A program made the translations under genes and the position numbers. A stretch of 35,459 bases of DNA, from contig REDO01000102.1 of the NCBI GenBank assembly GCA_007693435.1, forward strand, positions 1-35,459. Direction: 5' to 3'. Of the stretch, positions 23,602-33,720 are shown in pieces. Under the pieces are notes generated by a model. That model had not been told where the DNA came from and did no database searches. It saw nothing but the letters and a program-made list of their open reading frames with translations. Each line of letters begins with the position of its first letter. The stretch's first letter is position 1. The stretch comes from Salinarimonadaceae bacterium (GTDB lineage Bacteria; Pseudomonadota; Alphaproteobacteria; Rhizobiales; Beijerinckiaceae).

Positions 23602-23792
23602 CGATGAGCCGGAATAAAAACAAAATTACATACTTCTATCAACGCGACGCATACTCTAAGCAAGACACATAGATATAATAACATCAAATATATTCCGCCA
23701 TATTGGCGTATTCGTGCTTGCGCGAGCATTGTCTTCCTGCGAAACGAATGCTTCGGGAAACCCCGGTCGACGGCGCGCGGAGGAGGAGAGCC
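23602..23792. other. AT-rich intergenic region before the M20 gene
   Basis: About 190 nt, clearly AT-rich from 23608 to 23700. A perfect TATAAT at 23674-23679 could be a -10 element for the amidohydrolase, but no decent -35 lies at 16-18 nt. No terminator for cvrA is seen. Confidence 0.4.
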
Positions 23793-25211
23793 ATGGATAA
23801 TCGTCTGGATATCTGGCGGCACGTGGATGCGGCCCGCGAGCCCCTGATCGCTCTGGCCGATCGCGTCTGGGCCATCCCGGAGGTCTGCTACACCGAGGAG
23901 CGCTCTTGCGCGGAGCACGCGCGCGAACTTGAGGCGCAGGGCTTTCGCGTGACGCGCAGCGTCGCCGGCATTCCAACCGCCGTGATCGGCGAAGCCGGCG
24001 AAGGCGGCCCGGTCATCGCCTTCCTCGGCGAGTACGACGCCCTGCCCGGCCTCAGCCAGGAGGCCGGAATCGCCGAGCCCAGGCCAATCGAGCCCGGCGG
24101 CCACGGCCATGGCTGCGGCCACAACCTGCTCGGCTCGGCCGCCATGCTCGCCGCTGTCGCGATGAAGGACTGGCTCGCCGAGCAGGGAATTCCCGGACGC
24201 GTGCGCTATTACGGCTGCCCGGCCGAAGAGGGCGGCGCGGCCAAGACTTTCATGGTGCGCGACGGCGCCTTCGCGGATGTCGATGTCGCGATCTCCTGGC
24301 ATCCCCACAGCTTCTGGGAGGTCTTCCCGCCGATCTCGCTCGCCAACACGCGCGCCGATTTCACTTTCCACGGCAAGGCCTCGCACGCCTCCGCCTCGCC
24401 GCATCTGGGACGCAGCGCGCTCGACGCGGTCGAACTGATGAGCGTCGGCGTCAACTACATGCGCGAACACATGCCGAGCGACGCGCGCGTGCATTATGCG
24501 ATCCTCGACGCCGGCGGCATCGCGCCGAACGTCGTGCAGGCCCATGCGCGGGTGCGCTACTCGATCCGCGCGGCCGAGCTTCAGGGCATGCTGGAGCTTG
24601 TCGAGCGCGTCCGCAAGATCGCCGAAGGCGCCGCGCTCATGACCGAGACGCGCATGGAGATGCGCATCGTCAGCGCGGTCTCCAACATCCTCGGCAACCG
24701 CCCGCTCGAAGAGACCATGCAAGCGATCATGGAGGAGCTCGGCCCGCCGAATTTCGACGACGCGGACCGCGCCTTCGCCGCCGAGATCCGCAAGACCCTC
24801 GCCCCGGAAGACCTCGCCGCGCCGTGGCAGGTCATCGGCCGCGAGCCGAGCGACGCGCCGCTCGCCGATTTCACCGTGCCGCTCGACGCGCCGCGCAAGC
24901 CCCTGATCGGCTCCACCGATGTTGCAGACGTGAGCTGGGTCGTCCCGACGGTGCAGGCGCACGCGCCGTCGATCGCCATCGGCACGCCGCTGCACACCTG
25001 GCAGGTCGTGGCGCAGGGCAAGTCCGCCCACGCCCACAAGGCGATGGTGCATGTCGCCAAGGCCATGGCGGCGACGGGCATGGCCGTGCTGCGCGATCCG
25101 GAACTGATGGCTCGGGTCAAGGCGGATCACGCCGCGCGCACCGCGAAGACGCCTTATGTCTGCCCGATCCCGGACGACGTCGAGCCGCCGCTGGACATGT
25201 CGCGCGTCTGA
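23793..25211 (+). CDS. M20-family amidohydrolase (AbgB-like)
   Basis: A 472-residue metal-dependent amidohydrolase of the M20D group, closest in pattern to AbgB (p-aminobenzoyl-glutamate hydrolase subunit). Metal motifs are GGHGHGCGHNLLG (Cys108, His110) and CPAEEGGAAKTF (Glu145, Glu146). The lid domain has FTFHGKASHASASPHLGRSA. Late His residues lie in IGTPLHTWQVVAQGKSAHAH. The start at ATG 23793 has an excellent AGGAGGAGAG site. AbgA and AbgT are not nearby, so the substrate may be another N-acyl amino acid. It stands alone, ended by a strong terminator. Confidence 0.88.
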   Translation: MDNRLDIWRHVDAAREPLIALADRVWAIPEVCYTEERSCAEHARELEAQGFRVTRSVAGIPTAVIGEAGEGGPVIAFLGEYDALPGLSQEAGIAEPRPIEPGGHGHGCGHNLLGSAAMLAAVAMKDWLAEQGIPGRVRYYGCPAEEGGAAKTFMVRDGAFADVDVAISWHPHSFWEVFPPISLANTRADFTFHGKASHASASPHLGRSALDAVELMSVGVNYMREHMPSDARVHYAILDAGGIAPNVVQAHARVRYSIRAAELQGMLELVERVRKIAEGAALMTETRMEMRIVSAVSNILGNRPLEETMQAIMEELGPPNFDDADRAFAAEIRKTLAPEDLAAPWQVIGREPSDAPLADFTVPLDAPRKPLIGSTDVADVSWVVPTVQAHAPSIAIGTPLHTWQVVAQGKSAHAHKAMVHVAKAMAATGMAVLRDPELMARVKADHAARTAKTPYVCPIPDDVEPPLDMSRV

Positions 25212-25228
25212 GCCCTCGAAGATCGAAA

Positions 25229-25265
25229 CGCCCGCCCTTCTGCGAAAGCGAGGGCGGGCGTTTTT
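25229..25265 (+). terminator. Rho-independent terminator after the M20 gene
   Basis: Perfect 10-bp stem CGCCCGCCCT / AGGGCGGGCG with a 12-nt loop that can form an inner GC-GAAA-GC step, followed by TTTTT. It lies 18 nt after the amidohydrolase stop and 3 nt before the convergent thrS stop. It may also help end thrS transcripts, though that side has only three Ts. Confidence 0.93.
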
Positions 25266-25267
25266 CG

Positions 25268-27214
25268 TCAGCCTTGAGCGCGAACCAAGTCCGGCGGCGT
25301 CGCCTCGGCGACGAGCGCGGCGAGCGCTTCGTCGAGGCTCATCGCCGTCTGGTTCTGGCTGCCGAGACGGCGCATGTTCACTGCGCGCTCGGCGGCTTCG
25401 CGCTTGCCCAGAACGAGGATCGCCGGAACCTTGGCCAGCGAGTGCTCGCGGACCTTGTAGTTGATCTTCTCGTTGCGGGCGTCGATCTCGATCCGCAGGC
25501 CAGCCTTGCGCGCGGCGGCGGCGACCTCATGGGCGTAATTGTCGGCCTCCGACGTGATCGTGCAGACCACCGCCTGCACCGGCGCGATCCACAACGGGAA
25601 ATGCCCGGCGAAATGCTCGATCAGGATGCCGGCGAAGCGTTCCATCGAGCCGCAGATGGCGCGGTGGATCATCACCGGCGTCTTCTTCTGGCCGTCTGCG
25701 TCGACGTAGAATGCGCCGAAGCGCTCGGGCAGGTTGAAGTCGACCTGCGTCGTGCCGCATTGCCAGTCGCGGCCGATGGCGTCGCGCAGCACGTATTCGA
25801 ATTTCGGACCGTAGAAAGCGCCCTCGCCCGGATTGATCGCGGTCTTGATCCGCCCGCCCGACTGCGCCTCGATCTGCTTGAGGACGCGCTCCATCACCTC
25901 CTCGGCGTGGTCCCACATCGCATCCGTGCCGACGCGTTTCTCGGGACGGGTGGAGAGCTTGACCACGATCTGGCCGAAGCCGAAATCGGCATAGGTCGAG
26001 AGGATCAGGTCGTTGATCTTCAGGCACTCGGCCGCCATCTGGTCCTCGGTGCAGAAGACATGCGCGTCGTCCTGCGTGAAGGCGCGCACGCGCATCAGCC
26101 CGTGCAATGCACCGGAGGGCTCATAGCGCGAGACGGCGCCGAATTCCGCCATGCGCAAAGGCAGATCGCGGTAGCTCTTCAAACCATGCTTGAAGATCTG
26201 GACATGGCCCGGACAGTTCATCGGCTTGATCGCGAAGACGCGCTCGTCCTCGGTCTGCGTGACGAACATGTTCTCGCGATACCAGCCCCAGTGGCCGGAG
26301 GTCTCCCAGAGCGACTTGTCGAGGATCTGGGGGGCGTTGACCTCCTCGTAATCATCGGCCAGGCGCCGGCGCATGTAGCTGATCAGCTGCTGGAACAGCG
26401 TCCACCCCTTGGCGTGCCAGAACACGACGCCCGGCCCCTCCTCCTGGAAATGGAACAGGTCCATCTCGCGACCGAGTTTGCGGTGGTCGCGCTTCTCGGC
26501 CTCCTCGAGCTGGGTGAGGTAGCTCTGGAGATCCGCGTCGCTCGCCCAGGCCGTGCCGTAGATGCGGGTGAGCATCGGATTGTTGGAATCGCCGCGCCAA
26601 TAGGCCCCGGCCACCTTCATCAGCTTGAAGGCGTTGCCGACCTTCCCCGTCGATGTCATGTGCGGGCCACGGCAGAGGTCGAACCATTCGCCCTGGCGGT
26701 AGATCTTGAGGTTCTCGCCCGGCGGGATGGCGTCGACGAGTTCGACCTTGTAGGCCTCGCCCTTGGCGGCGAAGATCTCCTTCGCCTGATCGCGCGTCCA
26801 CTCCTCCTTCACGAAGGGGGCGTCGCGGGCGATGATTTCGCGCATCTTCTTCTCGATCGCGGCGAGGTCGTCCGTCGTGAAGGGCGTCTCGCGGGCGAAG
26901 TCGTAGTAGAACCCGTTCTCGATGACGGGGCCGATGGTCACCTGCGTTCCCGGAAACAGCTCCTGCACGGCTTCCGCGAGCACATGCGCGCAGTCGTGGC
27001 GGATCAGCTCGAGCGCGCGCGGATCCTCGCGCATGAGGAACTCGATCTTCGCGTCGCGGGTGATCGGGTCGGCGAGATCGCAGACGACGCCGTCGAGCGC
27101 CATGGCGACCGTCTTCTTGGCCAGCGACTTGGCGATGCCTTCGACGACGGCGCGGCCGGTGGTTCCGGGCTCGTATTGACGGCTGGCGCCATCGGGGAAC
27201 GTCAGGGAGATCAT
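25268..27214 (-). CDS. thrS: Threonyl-tRNA synthetase
   Basis: A 648-residue class II synthetase. Domains in order: TGS ([17 protein letters not shown]), the editing domain with [17 protein letters not shown], then the catalytic core. The zinc ligands are in place: Cys in PMNCPGHV, His in [20 protein letters not shown], His in [14 protein letters not shown]. Motif 2 and motif 3 are normal. The C-terminal anticodon domain ([12 protein letters not shown] on) is complete. ATG 27214 is chosen because AAGGAG precedes it by 9 nt; GTG 27235 has no room for a site. The last gene of the uvrB-yidD-thrS leftward run. Confidence 0.97.
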   Translation of the reverse strand: MISLTFPDGASRQYEPGTTGRAVVEGIAKSLAKKTVAMALDGVVCDLADPITRDAKIEFLMREDPRALELIRHDCAHVLAEAVQELFPGTQVTIGPVIENGFYYDFARETPFTTDDLAAIEKKMREIIARDAPFVKEEWTRDQAKEIFAAKGEAYKVELVDAIPPGENLKIYRQGEWFDLCRGPHMTSTGKVGNAFKLMKVAGAYWRGDSNNPMLTRIYGTAWASDADLQSYLTQLEEAEKRDHRKLGREMDLFHFQEEGPGVVFWHAKGWTLFQQLISYMRRRLADDYEEVNAPQILDKSLWETSGHWGWYRENMFVTQTEDERVFAIKPMNCPGHVQIFKHGLKSYRDLPLRMAEFGAVSRYEPSGALHGLMRVRAFTQDDAHVFCTEDQMAAECLKINDLILSTYADFGFGQIVVKLSTRPEKRVGTDAMWDHAEEVMERVLKQIEAQSGGRIKTAINPGEGAFYGPKFEYVLRDAIGRDWQCGTTQVDFNLPERFGAFYVDADGQKKTPVMIHRAICGSMERFAGILIEHFAGHFPLWIAPVQAVVCTITSEADNYAHEVAAAARKAGLRIEIDARNEKINYKVREHSLAKVPAILVLGKREAAERAVNMRRLGSQNQTAMSLDEALAALVAEATPPDLVRAQG

Positions 27215-27286
27215 TGAAAAAGGCTCCTTGCTCACTCCTGCAAACGCAGCAGGTAAGCGTTGGGGACGAGGGAGGTGGAGAGCGCC

Positions 27287-27649
27287 TCAGCCGTCGTCCT
27301 GCGGCCGGGCGTCGCCGGCCGGAGGCGGCGCGTTCACGCCGCGCCAGAGGCCGTAGCGCCACGGCATATACCAGCGCGATCGCGGCGGCAACGCATCGAG
27401 GATGTTGTCGATCCCGTGAGTCCCGCCCGGCCCGCAGCGGCAGATGCGCGCGAGCCCCATCCAGCCGCCGGCCCAGAGCCCGTATTTCGCGATGGCCTCG
27501 TCGGTATATTCGGAGCAGCTCGGCAGGTGACGGCACTGGCGCCCGATCAGGCCGGAGAGCGAATAGCGGTAGACGAGGATGAGCCCCCGCGCGGCCTGCG
27601 CCGGAGCGCGGGCGGCGGCGTCGAACATCGCGTTGAGTTCACGGCTCAT
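27287..27649 (-). CDS. yidD: YidD, membrane protein insertion efficiency factor
   Basis: A 120-residue YidD/Alr-type protein with an amphipathic N-terminal helix (RGLILVYRYSLSGLIGRQCR). The cysteine motifs are LPSCSEYTDEAIAKYGLW and ARICRCGPGGTHGID, the family signature. It is thought to assist YidC. ATG 27649 uses GAGG just upstream. That site lies against the TGA of the downstream uvrB-tail copy (27656-27658), which suggests that uvrB originally abutted yidD. Confidence 0.95.
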   Translation of the reverse strand: MSRELNAMFDAAARAPAQAARGLILVYRYSLSGLIGRQCRHLPSCSEYTDEAIAKYGLWAGGWMGLARICRCGPGGTHGIDNILDALPPRSRWYMPWRYGLWRGVNAPPPAGDARPQDDG

Positions 27650-27655
27650 ATCGCC

Positions 27656-27729
27656 TCAGCGCTTGCGCCGCCCCTTGAATTTCGGCGTCTTGCCGGCAAG
27701 GCCCTCGGTGCTGCGCGCGAGCGGGCGCT
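27656..27729 (-). repeat. Second copy of the uvrB 3' end (orphan tail)
   Basis: 74 bp matching the functional uvrB end at 28336-28409 at 69 of 74 positions. In the uvrB frame it encodes [20 protein letters not shown] and the stop, against [20 protein letters not shown] in intact uvrB. Homology stops sharply at 27730. Since its stop codon sits right before yidD's ribosome binding site, it is probably the ancestral uvrB end cut off by an insertion. Confidence 0.92.
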
Positions 27730-27744
27730 GAATTTCGCTCGGCT

Positions 27745-28311
27745 CTAATCATCAAGAAATCTCGACACATCAATTTTCTGACAGCCAACCTGTCGCTTGC
27801 CACACAAATTGCCTCTTGCCATTGGCGTAAACCCGCGATCACTCCTCCATACCGCGTTGCCAATGTGCAAGGTTAGGCGCTTACGTCCTTGTATTTCACG
27901 AAATGCTCGACCAACTCTATAATAAGATGCAAGATCGAAATAAGCCCTAATTGACGCCCTATTGTAATCGAAATTATCTTCTAAAAAGGGATATATAAAT
28001 ACAGCACTTATTCGTCTATTCTGCCAGCAACCATCAATACAGACTGGATCTTTCGTTTTAGCCAGAACGTAGTCAGAAGATTGTTTTATTGCCCTTTTCC
28101 AAAACGACGTATCTTTCGGATCGTTTGGATTCTTGACCTCGAAAGCAATTGTTACGTCCCGAAAATCGCTGTCACGAGGGATTGCTAAGACGTCAACCTT
28201 AAGTATTATTTCTTTATAGAAACAATGAAATACCGACACTTCCTCAAAGCAATAGAAGGCTTCTTGGAGTTCGCCAATAAGTCTTTCTCGAAGCCCTCTC
28301 TCTCGATCCAT
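27745..28311 (-). CDS. Small PD-(D/E)XK nuclease-like protein, foreign composition
   Basis: A 188-residue protein with no named family that I recognise. Its N-terminal half fits the PD-(D/E)XK nuclease core: Glu34 and Asp40 in KEIILKVDVLAIP, then strand and E-V-K (Glu58, Lys60) in TIAFEVKNPND, and a following helix with Gln77 (KRAIKQSSDYVLA). This order of Glu, Asp, ExK, Gln is seen in Cas4-like and several homing or restriction nucleases. The C-terminal half has CIDGCW, FIYPFLED and a basic Cys-containing tail (GNLCGKRQVGCQK). GAGGG precedes ATG 28311 by 5 nt. Much more AT-rich than flanking genes. Function as a homing or defence nuclease is inference; no partner methylase is present. Confidence 0.72.
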   Translation of the reverse strand: MDRERGLRERLIGELQEAFYCFEEVSVFHCFYKEIILKVDVLAIPRDSDFRDVTIAFEVKNPNDPKDTSFWKRAIKQSSDYVLAKTKDPVCIDGCWQNRRISAVFIYPFLEDNFDYNRASIRAYFDLASYYRVGRAFREIQGRKRLTLHIGNAVWRSDRGFTPMARGNLCGKRQVGCQKIDVSRFLDD

Positions 28312-28335
28312 CTCTACCCTCGTCTGTATCGATCT

Positions 28336-28409
28336 TCAGCGCTTGCGCCGCCCCTTGAATTTCGGCGCCTTGCCCGCGAAGCCCTCGGTGCTGCGCGCAA
28401 GCGGGCGCT
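28336..28409 (-). repeat. uvrB 3' end, functional copy of the 74-bp duplication
   Basis: The last 74 bp of uvrB including its TGA. Five differences from the copy at 27656-27729: two synonymous single changes, two in one codon (Phe to Leu) and one Ala to Thr. This tail may have arrived with the cassette from a diverged allele. Confidence 0.92.
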
Positions 28410-30915
28410 CGCGATCCGTGCCCGGCCCCATCTCGCCGAGCGCAGGCTTGGCGATGCGCGAGCCGGCCTTGCGGCGCTCGCCGTAACGGCCGGCGTCGGC
28501 CTCGACGTCGCTCTGGCGCGCCATCGGGTCGTCGCCGACGAGCAGTTCCGTGGCCTGCAGGCGCTTGAGCTCGTCGCGCAGCCGGGCGGCCTCCTCGAAT
28601 TCGAGATTGCCCGCGGCCTCGCGCATGCGCTTCTCGAGATCGGCCATGACGGCCTTGAGATTGTGGCCGACGGTTTCGACTGATTTCGCCAGCCCCGTAT
28701 CGACGCGCACGTGGTCGCGCTCGTAAACGCTGTCGAGAATGTCGCCGATGTTGCGCTTGACGCTTTCGGGCGTGATCCCGTGCGCGGCGTTCCACTCGAG
28801 CTGCTTGTCGCGGCGGCGGGTCGTCTCCGCAATGGCGCGCTCCATCGAGCCGGTGATCTTGTCCGCATAGAGAATGCAGCGGCCGTCGACGTTGCGCGCG
28901 GCGCGGCCGATGGTCTGGATCAGCGAGGTCTCGGAGCGCAGGAAGCCCTCCTTGTCCGCATCGAGAATGGCGACCAGCGCGCATTCGGGAATGTCGAGGC
29001 CCTCGCGCAGCAGGTTGATGCCCACGAGCACGTCGAAGGCGCCGAGCCGGAGGTCGCGGAGGATCTCGATGCGCTCCAGCGTGTCGATATCGGAATGCAT
29101 GTAGCGCACACGCACGTTGTTCTCGTGCAGATACTCGGTGAGATCCTCCGCCATGCGCTTGGTCAGCACCGTGACGAGCGTGCGGTAGCCCGCAGCCGCG
29201 ACCTCGCGTACTTCGCCGAGCAGATCATCGACCTGCGAACGCGCCGGGCGGATGTCGACGGGCGGATCGACGAGGCCGGTCGGGCGGATCACCTGTTCGG
29301 CGAAAACGCCGCCGGTCTGCTCCATCTCCCACTTGCCCGGCGTCGCCGAGACATGGATCGATTGCGGGCGCATCGCGTCCCATTCCTCGAATCGCAGCGG
29401 GCGGTTGTCGAGGCAGGAGGGCAGCCTGAAGCCGAATTCGGCGAGCGTCGCCTTGCGCCGGAAGTCGCCGCGATACATGCCGCCGATCTGCGGCACGGTG
29501 ACATGGCTCTCGTCGGTGAAGACCAGCGCGTTGTCGGGCAGGTATTCGAACAGCGTCGGCGGCGGCTCGCCGGGCCGGCGTCCGGTGAGATAGCGCGAGT
29601 AGTTCTCGATGCCGTTGCACGAGCCCGTCGCCTCGATCATCTCGATGTCGAAGGTGGTGCGCTGCTCGATCCTTTGCGCCTCGAGCAGGCGGCCCATGCG
29701 GGTCAGCTCCTGCACGCGCTGCTTCAGCTCCACCTTGATGCCCTTCACCGCCTGCTGGAGCGTCGGGCGCGGCGTGACGTAGTGGCTGTTGGCGTAGACC
29801 TTGACGAATTCGAGCTCCGCCGATTTCTGCCCGGTCAGCGGGTCGAACTCGACGATCTGCTCGATCTCGTCTCCGAAAAGCCCGATCCGCCAGGCGCGGT
29901 CCTCAAGGTGAGCGGGATAGAGTTCGATGACGTCACCGCGCACGCGGAACGTCCCGCGCGCGAAATCGGACTGGATGCGCTTGTATTGCAGCGCCGTGAG
30001 ATCGGCGATCAGCTGGCGCTGGTCGATGCGTTCGCCGACCTTCAGCGAGAACGACATCGCCGTGTAGGTCTCGACCGAACCGATGCCGTAGATGCACGAG
30101 ACGGAGGCCACGATGATGACGTCGTCGCGCTCCAGCAGCGCCCGCGTCGCCGAGTGGCGCATGCGGTCGATCTGCTCGTTGATCGAGGATTCCTTCTCGA
30201 TGAAGGTGTCCGAGCGCGGCACATAGGCCTCGGGCTGGTAATAATCGTAGTATGAGACGAAATACTCGACCGCGTTCTCCGGAAAGAAGCTCTTGAACTC
30301 GCCGTAGAGCTGCGCCGCCAGCGTCTTGTTGGGCGCGAGGATGAGCGCCGGGCGCTGCGTGTGCTCGATGATCTTGGCCATCGTGAAGGTCTTGCCGGAG
30401 CCGGTGACGCCCAGAAGCACCTGGTCGCGCTCGTTCTCGGCCACGCCTTTGACGAGCTCCGCGATCGCATGCGACTGGTCGCCGGCCGGCTCGAAATCGC
30501 TCTTCATCACGAAGGGCCGCCCGCCCTCGGATTTTTCCGGGCGCGACGGACGATGCGGAAACCAGGTCTTGCCGTCCTTGAAGAGCGGGTTGCCTTCGGT
30601 GAGCAGCCGCTCCAGCGACTGCATCGTCGCCGAGACGGCGTCGCTCGCGATGACGGGGGTCGCATCCGCCTCGAAGCCCGCCTGCGGAGCCTCGCCGAAA
30701 CCGTCCTCGGGATAGGCGCTGACATGCGGCTTGTTCAGGGCGGGGTTGAGCAAAGCCGCGAGATGCTCGTCGAGCGGCTTCAGCACCGGCTTCGAGGCTT
30801 TGGAACTCGGCCCTTTGGCGCGAGACGCCTTCGGCCGGCCGGACTTTGCAGGCGCGGCGTCGGCCACGCCTTCGGCTTCGTCGGTTCGGGTTCCGGATCG
30901 GGGGGGTCTCGCCAT
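28336..30915 (-). CDS. uvrB: UvrB, excinuclease ABC subunit B
   Basis: An 859-residue DNA damage-recognition helicase of nucleotide excision repair. The core starts near residue 128 ([13 protein letters not shown]) and includes the P-loop [14 protein letters not shown], the beta-hairpin region [34 protein letters not shown], helicase motifs [29 protein letters not shown], and the C-terminal UVR motif [17 protein letters not shown]. About 125 extra N-terminal Lys/Ala/Pro-rich residues are present relative to the E. coli protein; I chose ATG 30915, though earlier in-frame codons up to 31116 are open. The extreme C-terminus (KFKGRRKR) lies in the duplicated 74-bp tail. Confidence 0.96.
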   Translation of the reverse strand: MARPPRSGTRTDEAEGVADAAPAKSGRPKASRAKGPSSKASKPVLKPLDEHLAALLNPALNKPHVSAYPEDGFGEAPQAGFEADATPVIASDAVSATMQSLERLLTEGNPLFKDGKTWFPHRPSRPEKSEGGRPFVMKSDFEPAGDQSHAIAELVKGVAENERDQVLLGVTGSGKTFTMAKIIEHTQRPALILAPNKTLAAQLYGEFKSFFPENAVEYFVSYYDYYQPEAYVPRSDTFIEKESSINEQIDRMRHSATRALLERDDVIIVASVSCIYGIGSVETYTAMSFSLKVGERIDQRQLIADLTALQYKRIQSDFARGTFRVRGDVIELYPAHLEDRAWRIGLFGDEIEQIVEFDPLTGQKSAELEFVKVYANSHYVTPRPTLQQAVKGIKVELKQRVQELTRMGRLLEAQRIEQRTTFDIEMIEATGSCNGIENYSRYLTGRRPGEPPPTLFEYLPDNALVFTDESHVTVPQIGGMYRGDFRRKATLAEFGFRLPSCLDNRPLRFEEWDAMRPQSIHVSATPGKWEMEQTGGVFAEQVIRPTGLVDPPVDIRPARSQVDDLLGEVREVAAAGYRTLVTVLTKRMAEDLTEYLHENNVRVRYMHSDIDTLERIEILRDLRLGAFDVLVGINLLREGLDIPECALVAILDADKEGFLRSETSLIQTIGRAARNVDGRCILYADKITGSMERAIAETTRRRDKQLEWNAAHGITPESVKRNIGDILDSVYERDHVRVDTGLAKSVETVGHNLKAVMADLEKRMREAAGNLEFEEAARLRDELKRLQATELLVGDDPMARQSDVEADAGRYGERRKAGSRIAKPALGEMGPGTDRERPLARSTEGFAGKAPKFKGRRKR

Positions 30916-31114
30916 GGCGGCAATATGGGCTGAGTCCTCCGCCGCGAAAAGAGGCGGGGCGCCAGATCGACGGCGCGCCGCTTCCGGAGCGCTCGCCGGC
31001 GAGACGTGCGGCCACTTAAGCGACCGCGGCCCTTGTCTTTTCACACGCCGAAGTGTTGTGTGCGGTTGACTGAATCGCGACCGAGTCACTGCGCGTCCCC
31101 TGCCGAGGTTTTCC

Positions 31115-32437
31115 ATGCGACTGAGCCGCTACTTCCTTCCCACCTTGCGCGAAACGCCCCGCGAGGCGGAGATCGTCTCGCATCGCCTGATGCTGCGCGC
31201 AGGGATGGTGCGGCAACAATCTGCGGGGATCTTCTCGTGGCTGCCGCTCGGCCTGCGCGTGCTGAACAAGGTCAATGCGATCGTCCGCGAGGAGCAGAAC
31301 CGGGCCGGCGGGGTCGAGATCCTGATGCCGACGATCCAGTCCGCCGATCTCTGGCGCGAATCCGGCCGCTACGACGCCTATGGCAGGGAGATGCTGCGGA
31401 TCCAGGATCGGCACGAGCGCGACATGCTCTTCGGCCCGACCAACGAGGAAATGGTCACGGACATATTTCGGTCCTATGTGCGCTCTTACAAGGATCTGCC
31501 GCTCAACCTCTACCATATACAGTGGAAGTTCCGTGACGAGATACGGCCCCGCTTCGGCACGATGCGATCGCGTGAGTTCCTGATGAAGGACGCCTATTCC
31601 TTTGATCTGGACAAGGAAGGCGCTCGCCACGCCTACAACCGCATGTTCGCCGCCTACCTGCGCACCTTCGCGCGGATGGGGCTGAAGTCGATCCCGATGC
31701 AGGCCGACACCGGGCCGATCGGCGGCGACCTCAGCCACGAATTCATCATACTCGCCGAGACCGGCGAGAGCGAAGTCTTCTGCGACCGCAACTATCTCGA
31801 CTTCGAGGTTCCCGGCGAGGACACGGATTTCGAAAGCCGCGAGGGCCTGCAGGGTCTCTTCGAGCGCTGGACCTCGCTCTACGCAGCGACCAGCGAGAAG
31901 CACGATGCGGCCGCCTACGCCGCCATTCCGGACGCCGACAAGCTGTCCGCGCGCGGCATCGAGGTCGGGCACATCTTCTATTTCGGCACGAAATACTCGA
32001 AGGCGATGAACGCCGCCGTGACCGGGCCGGACGGGCGCGAGCACGAGGTGCATATGGGCTCGTACGGCATCGGCCCGAGCCGCCTCGTCGCCGCGATCAT
32101 CGAGGCGAGCCACGACGAGGCGGGCGTGATCTGGCCGGACGCGGTGGCGCCCTTCCAGGTGGGGCTGCTCAATCTCAAGGCCGGCGATTCGGCGACGGAC
32201 GCGGCCTGCGAGACGCTCTACGCCGAGCTGTCAGCCGCCGGCCTCGACACGCTCTACGACGACCGTGATGAGCGCGCCGGCGCGAAATTCACCAACGCCG
32301 ATCTCATCGGCCTGCCCTGGCAGGTCATCGTCGGGCCCAAGAGCCTCGCCGAGGGCAAGGTCGAGCTGAAGCGGCGCCGGACCGGCGAACGTGAGCTGCT
32401 GCCGATCGGCGACGTGCTCGCGCGGCTCTCCACGTAA
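31115..32437 (+). CDS. proS: Prolyl-tRNA synthetase, short bacterial type without INS domain
   Basis: A 440-residue class II synthetase. It opens [20 protein letters not shown], then [20 protein letters not shown], with motif 2 [20 protein letters not shown] and [12 protein letters not shown]. Motif 3 is [17 protein letters not shown]. The roughly 180-residue editing insertion of E. coli ProRS is absent, typical of alphaproteobacteria. These organisms then need stand-alone editing factors such as ProXp-ala, not seen in this window. The anticodon-binding domain ([18 protein letters not shown]) is complete. GAGG precedes ATG 31115. It is divergent from uvrB. Confidence 0.96.
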   Translation: MRLSRYFLPTLRETPREAEIVSHRLMLRAGMVRQQSAGIFSWLPLGLRVLNKVNAIVREEQNRAGGVEILMPTIQSADLWRESGRYDAYGREMLRIQDRHERDMLFGPTNEEMVTDIFRSYVRSYKDLPLNLYHIQWKFRDEIRPRFGTMRSREFLMKDAYSFDLDKEGARHAYNRMFAAYLRTFARMGLKSIPMQADTGPIGGDLSHEFIILAETGESEVFCDRNYLDFEVPGEDTDFESREGLQGLFERWTSLYAATSEKHDAAAYAAIPDADKLSARGIEVGHIFYFGTKYSKAMNAAVTGPDGREHEVHMGSYGIGPSRLVAAIIEASHDEAGVIWPDAVAPFQVGLLNLKAGDSATDAACETLYAELSAAGLDTLYDDRDERAGAKFTNADLIGLPWQVIVGPKSLAEGKVELKRRRTGERELLPIGDVLARLST

Positions 32438-32452
32438 CGACACGGAGATGGG

Positions 32453-33715
32453 ATGAGCGCGGCCCCCCGACCTTTCGCAGCCTTCGAATGGATGCTCGCC
32501 ATGCGCTACCTGCGCACGCGACGCAAGGAGGGGTTCGTCTCGGTCATCGCCGGCTTCTCCTTCATCGGCATCATGCTCGGCGTCGCGACGCTGATCATCG
32601 TGCTGTCGGTGATGAACGGGTTCCGCGCCGAGCTGCTGTCCAAGATCGTCGGCATCAACGGCCACATCTTCGTCGCGCCGGTCGAGCGCCCGCTGACCGA
32701 TTATGACGAGGTCGCGACGACCATCGAGGGGCTGGCGGGCGTGCGCCGCGCGGTGCCTATGGTCGAGGGACAGGCCTTCGCCTCGTCCAGCGTGCAGGGC
32801 GGCGGCGTGCTGGTGCGCGGCGTGCGCGGGCAGGATATCGGCAAGATCGACGCGATCTCCGGCAACATCGTACGCGGCGACATCTCCGAATTCGGGACGC
32901 GCGACGGCGTGATCATCGGACGCCGCCTCGCCGAACAGCTCGCGCTCCAAGCCGGCGACACGATCACGCTGATCTCCCCGCGCGGGGCGACCACGCCGTT
33001 CGGCACGGCGCCGCGGATCAAGGGCTATCCGGTGATGGGGATCTTCGAGGTCGGCATGACCGAGTTCGACTCGATCTTCGTCTACATGCCGCTCGAGGAG
33101 GCGCAGGCCTATTTCAACCGCGCCGGCGACGTGAGCGTCGTCGAGGTGTTTCTGGAGAACGCCGACCGCGTATTCGAGGCGCGCATGGCGATCGACGCGG
33201 CGCTGGAGCGCCCCACCCTCGTCACCGACTGGACGCAGCGTAATCGCACATTCTTCGCCGCGCTCGAAGTCGAGCGGAACGTCATGTTCATCATCCTGAC
33301 GCTGATCGTGCTCGTCGCCGCGCTCAACATCGTTTCGGGCCTGATCATGCTCGTGAAGGACAAGTCCTCCGACATCGCGATCCTGCGCACGATGGGCGCC
33401 ACGCGCGGGGCGGTGATGCGCGTCTTCCTGATCACGGGCGCGTCGATCGGGATCGTCGGCACGATCGCCGGACTGATCCTCGGGCTCGTCTTCACCTACA
33501 ATATCCAGGCGATCCAGAACACGGTCTCGCGCATGCTCAACCAGCAGCTCTGGGATCCCACAGTTCGATTCCTGAGCGAGATCCCGGCGTTGGTGAACTG
33601 GTCGGAAGTCTTCTCGGTCCTCCTCATGGCCATCGTCCTGTCGCTACTGGCGACGCTCTATCCCTCATGGCGCGCGGCCCGGCTCGATCCGGTGCAGGCG
33701 CTGCGTTACGGGTGA
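32453..33715 (+). CDS. lolC: LolC/LolE-type lipoprotein-releasing permease
   Basis: A 420-residue inner-membrane permease of the ABC complex that extracts outer-membrane lipoproteins and passes them to LolA. The N-terminus [20 protein letters not shown], then [20 protein letters not shown], is the family hallmark. A large periplasmic domain follows and the FtsX-like C-terminal part has three helices, with [20 protein letters not shown]. It ends [18 protein letters not shown]. Alphaproteobacteria often have one such permease (LolC/E or LolF) in place of two. GGAG precedes ATG 32453; 15 nt after proS. Confidence 0.93.
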   Translation: MSAAPRPFAAFEWMLAMRYLRTRRKEGFVSVIAGFSFIGIMLGVATLIIVLSVMNGFRAELLSKIVGINGHIFVAPVERPLTDYDEVATTIEGLAGVRRAVPMVEGQAFASSSVQGGGVLVRGVRGQDIGKIDAISGNIVRGDISEFGTRDGVIIGRRLAEQLALQAGDTITLISPRGATTPFGTAPRIKGYPVMGIFEVGMTEFDSIFVYMPLEEAQAYFNRAGDVSVVEVFLENADRVFEARMAIDAALERPTLVTDWTQRNRTFFAALEVERNVMFIILTLIVLVAALNIVSGLIMLVKDKSSDIAILRTMGATRGAVMRVFLITGASIGIVGTIAGLILGLVFTYNIQAIQNTVSRMLNQQLWDPTVRFLSEIPALVNWSEVFSVLLMAIVLSLLATLYPSWRAARLDPVQALRYG

Positions 33716-33720
33716 AGCCG

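Larger units (their letters stand above)
27730..28409 (-). mobile_element. Candidate nuclease cassette inserted at the 3' end of uvrB
   Basis: 680 bp between the two tail copies, counting the replaced tail (28336-28409). It carries a single leftward gene, a 24-nt lead from the uvrB stop and 15 nt after the gene's own stop. The gene body is strongly AT-rich (27930-28230) against GC-rich neighbours. There is no integrase, transposase or terminal inverted repeat. A host-gene end displaced and restored is typical of site-specific or homing elements, but the mechanism is inference. Confidence 0.65.

Noticed and set aside
23448-25130. Leftward frame of 560 codons opposite the M20 gene
   Set aside because: Antisense shadow; the M20 metal motifs on the other strand are decisive.
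24824-27217. Rightward frame of 797 codons opposite thrS
   Set aside because: Antisense to a fully conserved thrS; no domain sequence.
27745-28311. Insertion sequence or integrase-driven island
   Set aside because: No transposase, integrase or terminal inverted repeats; the 74-bp direct copy is of host uvrB sequence and is diverged, unlike a fresh target-site duplication.
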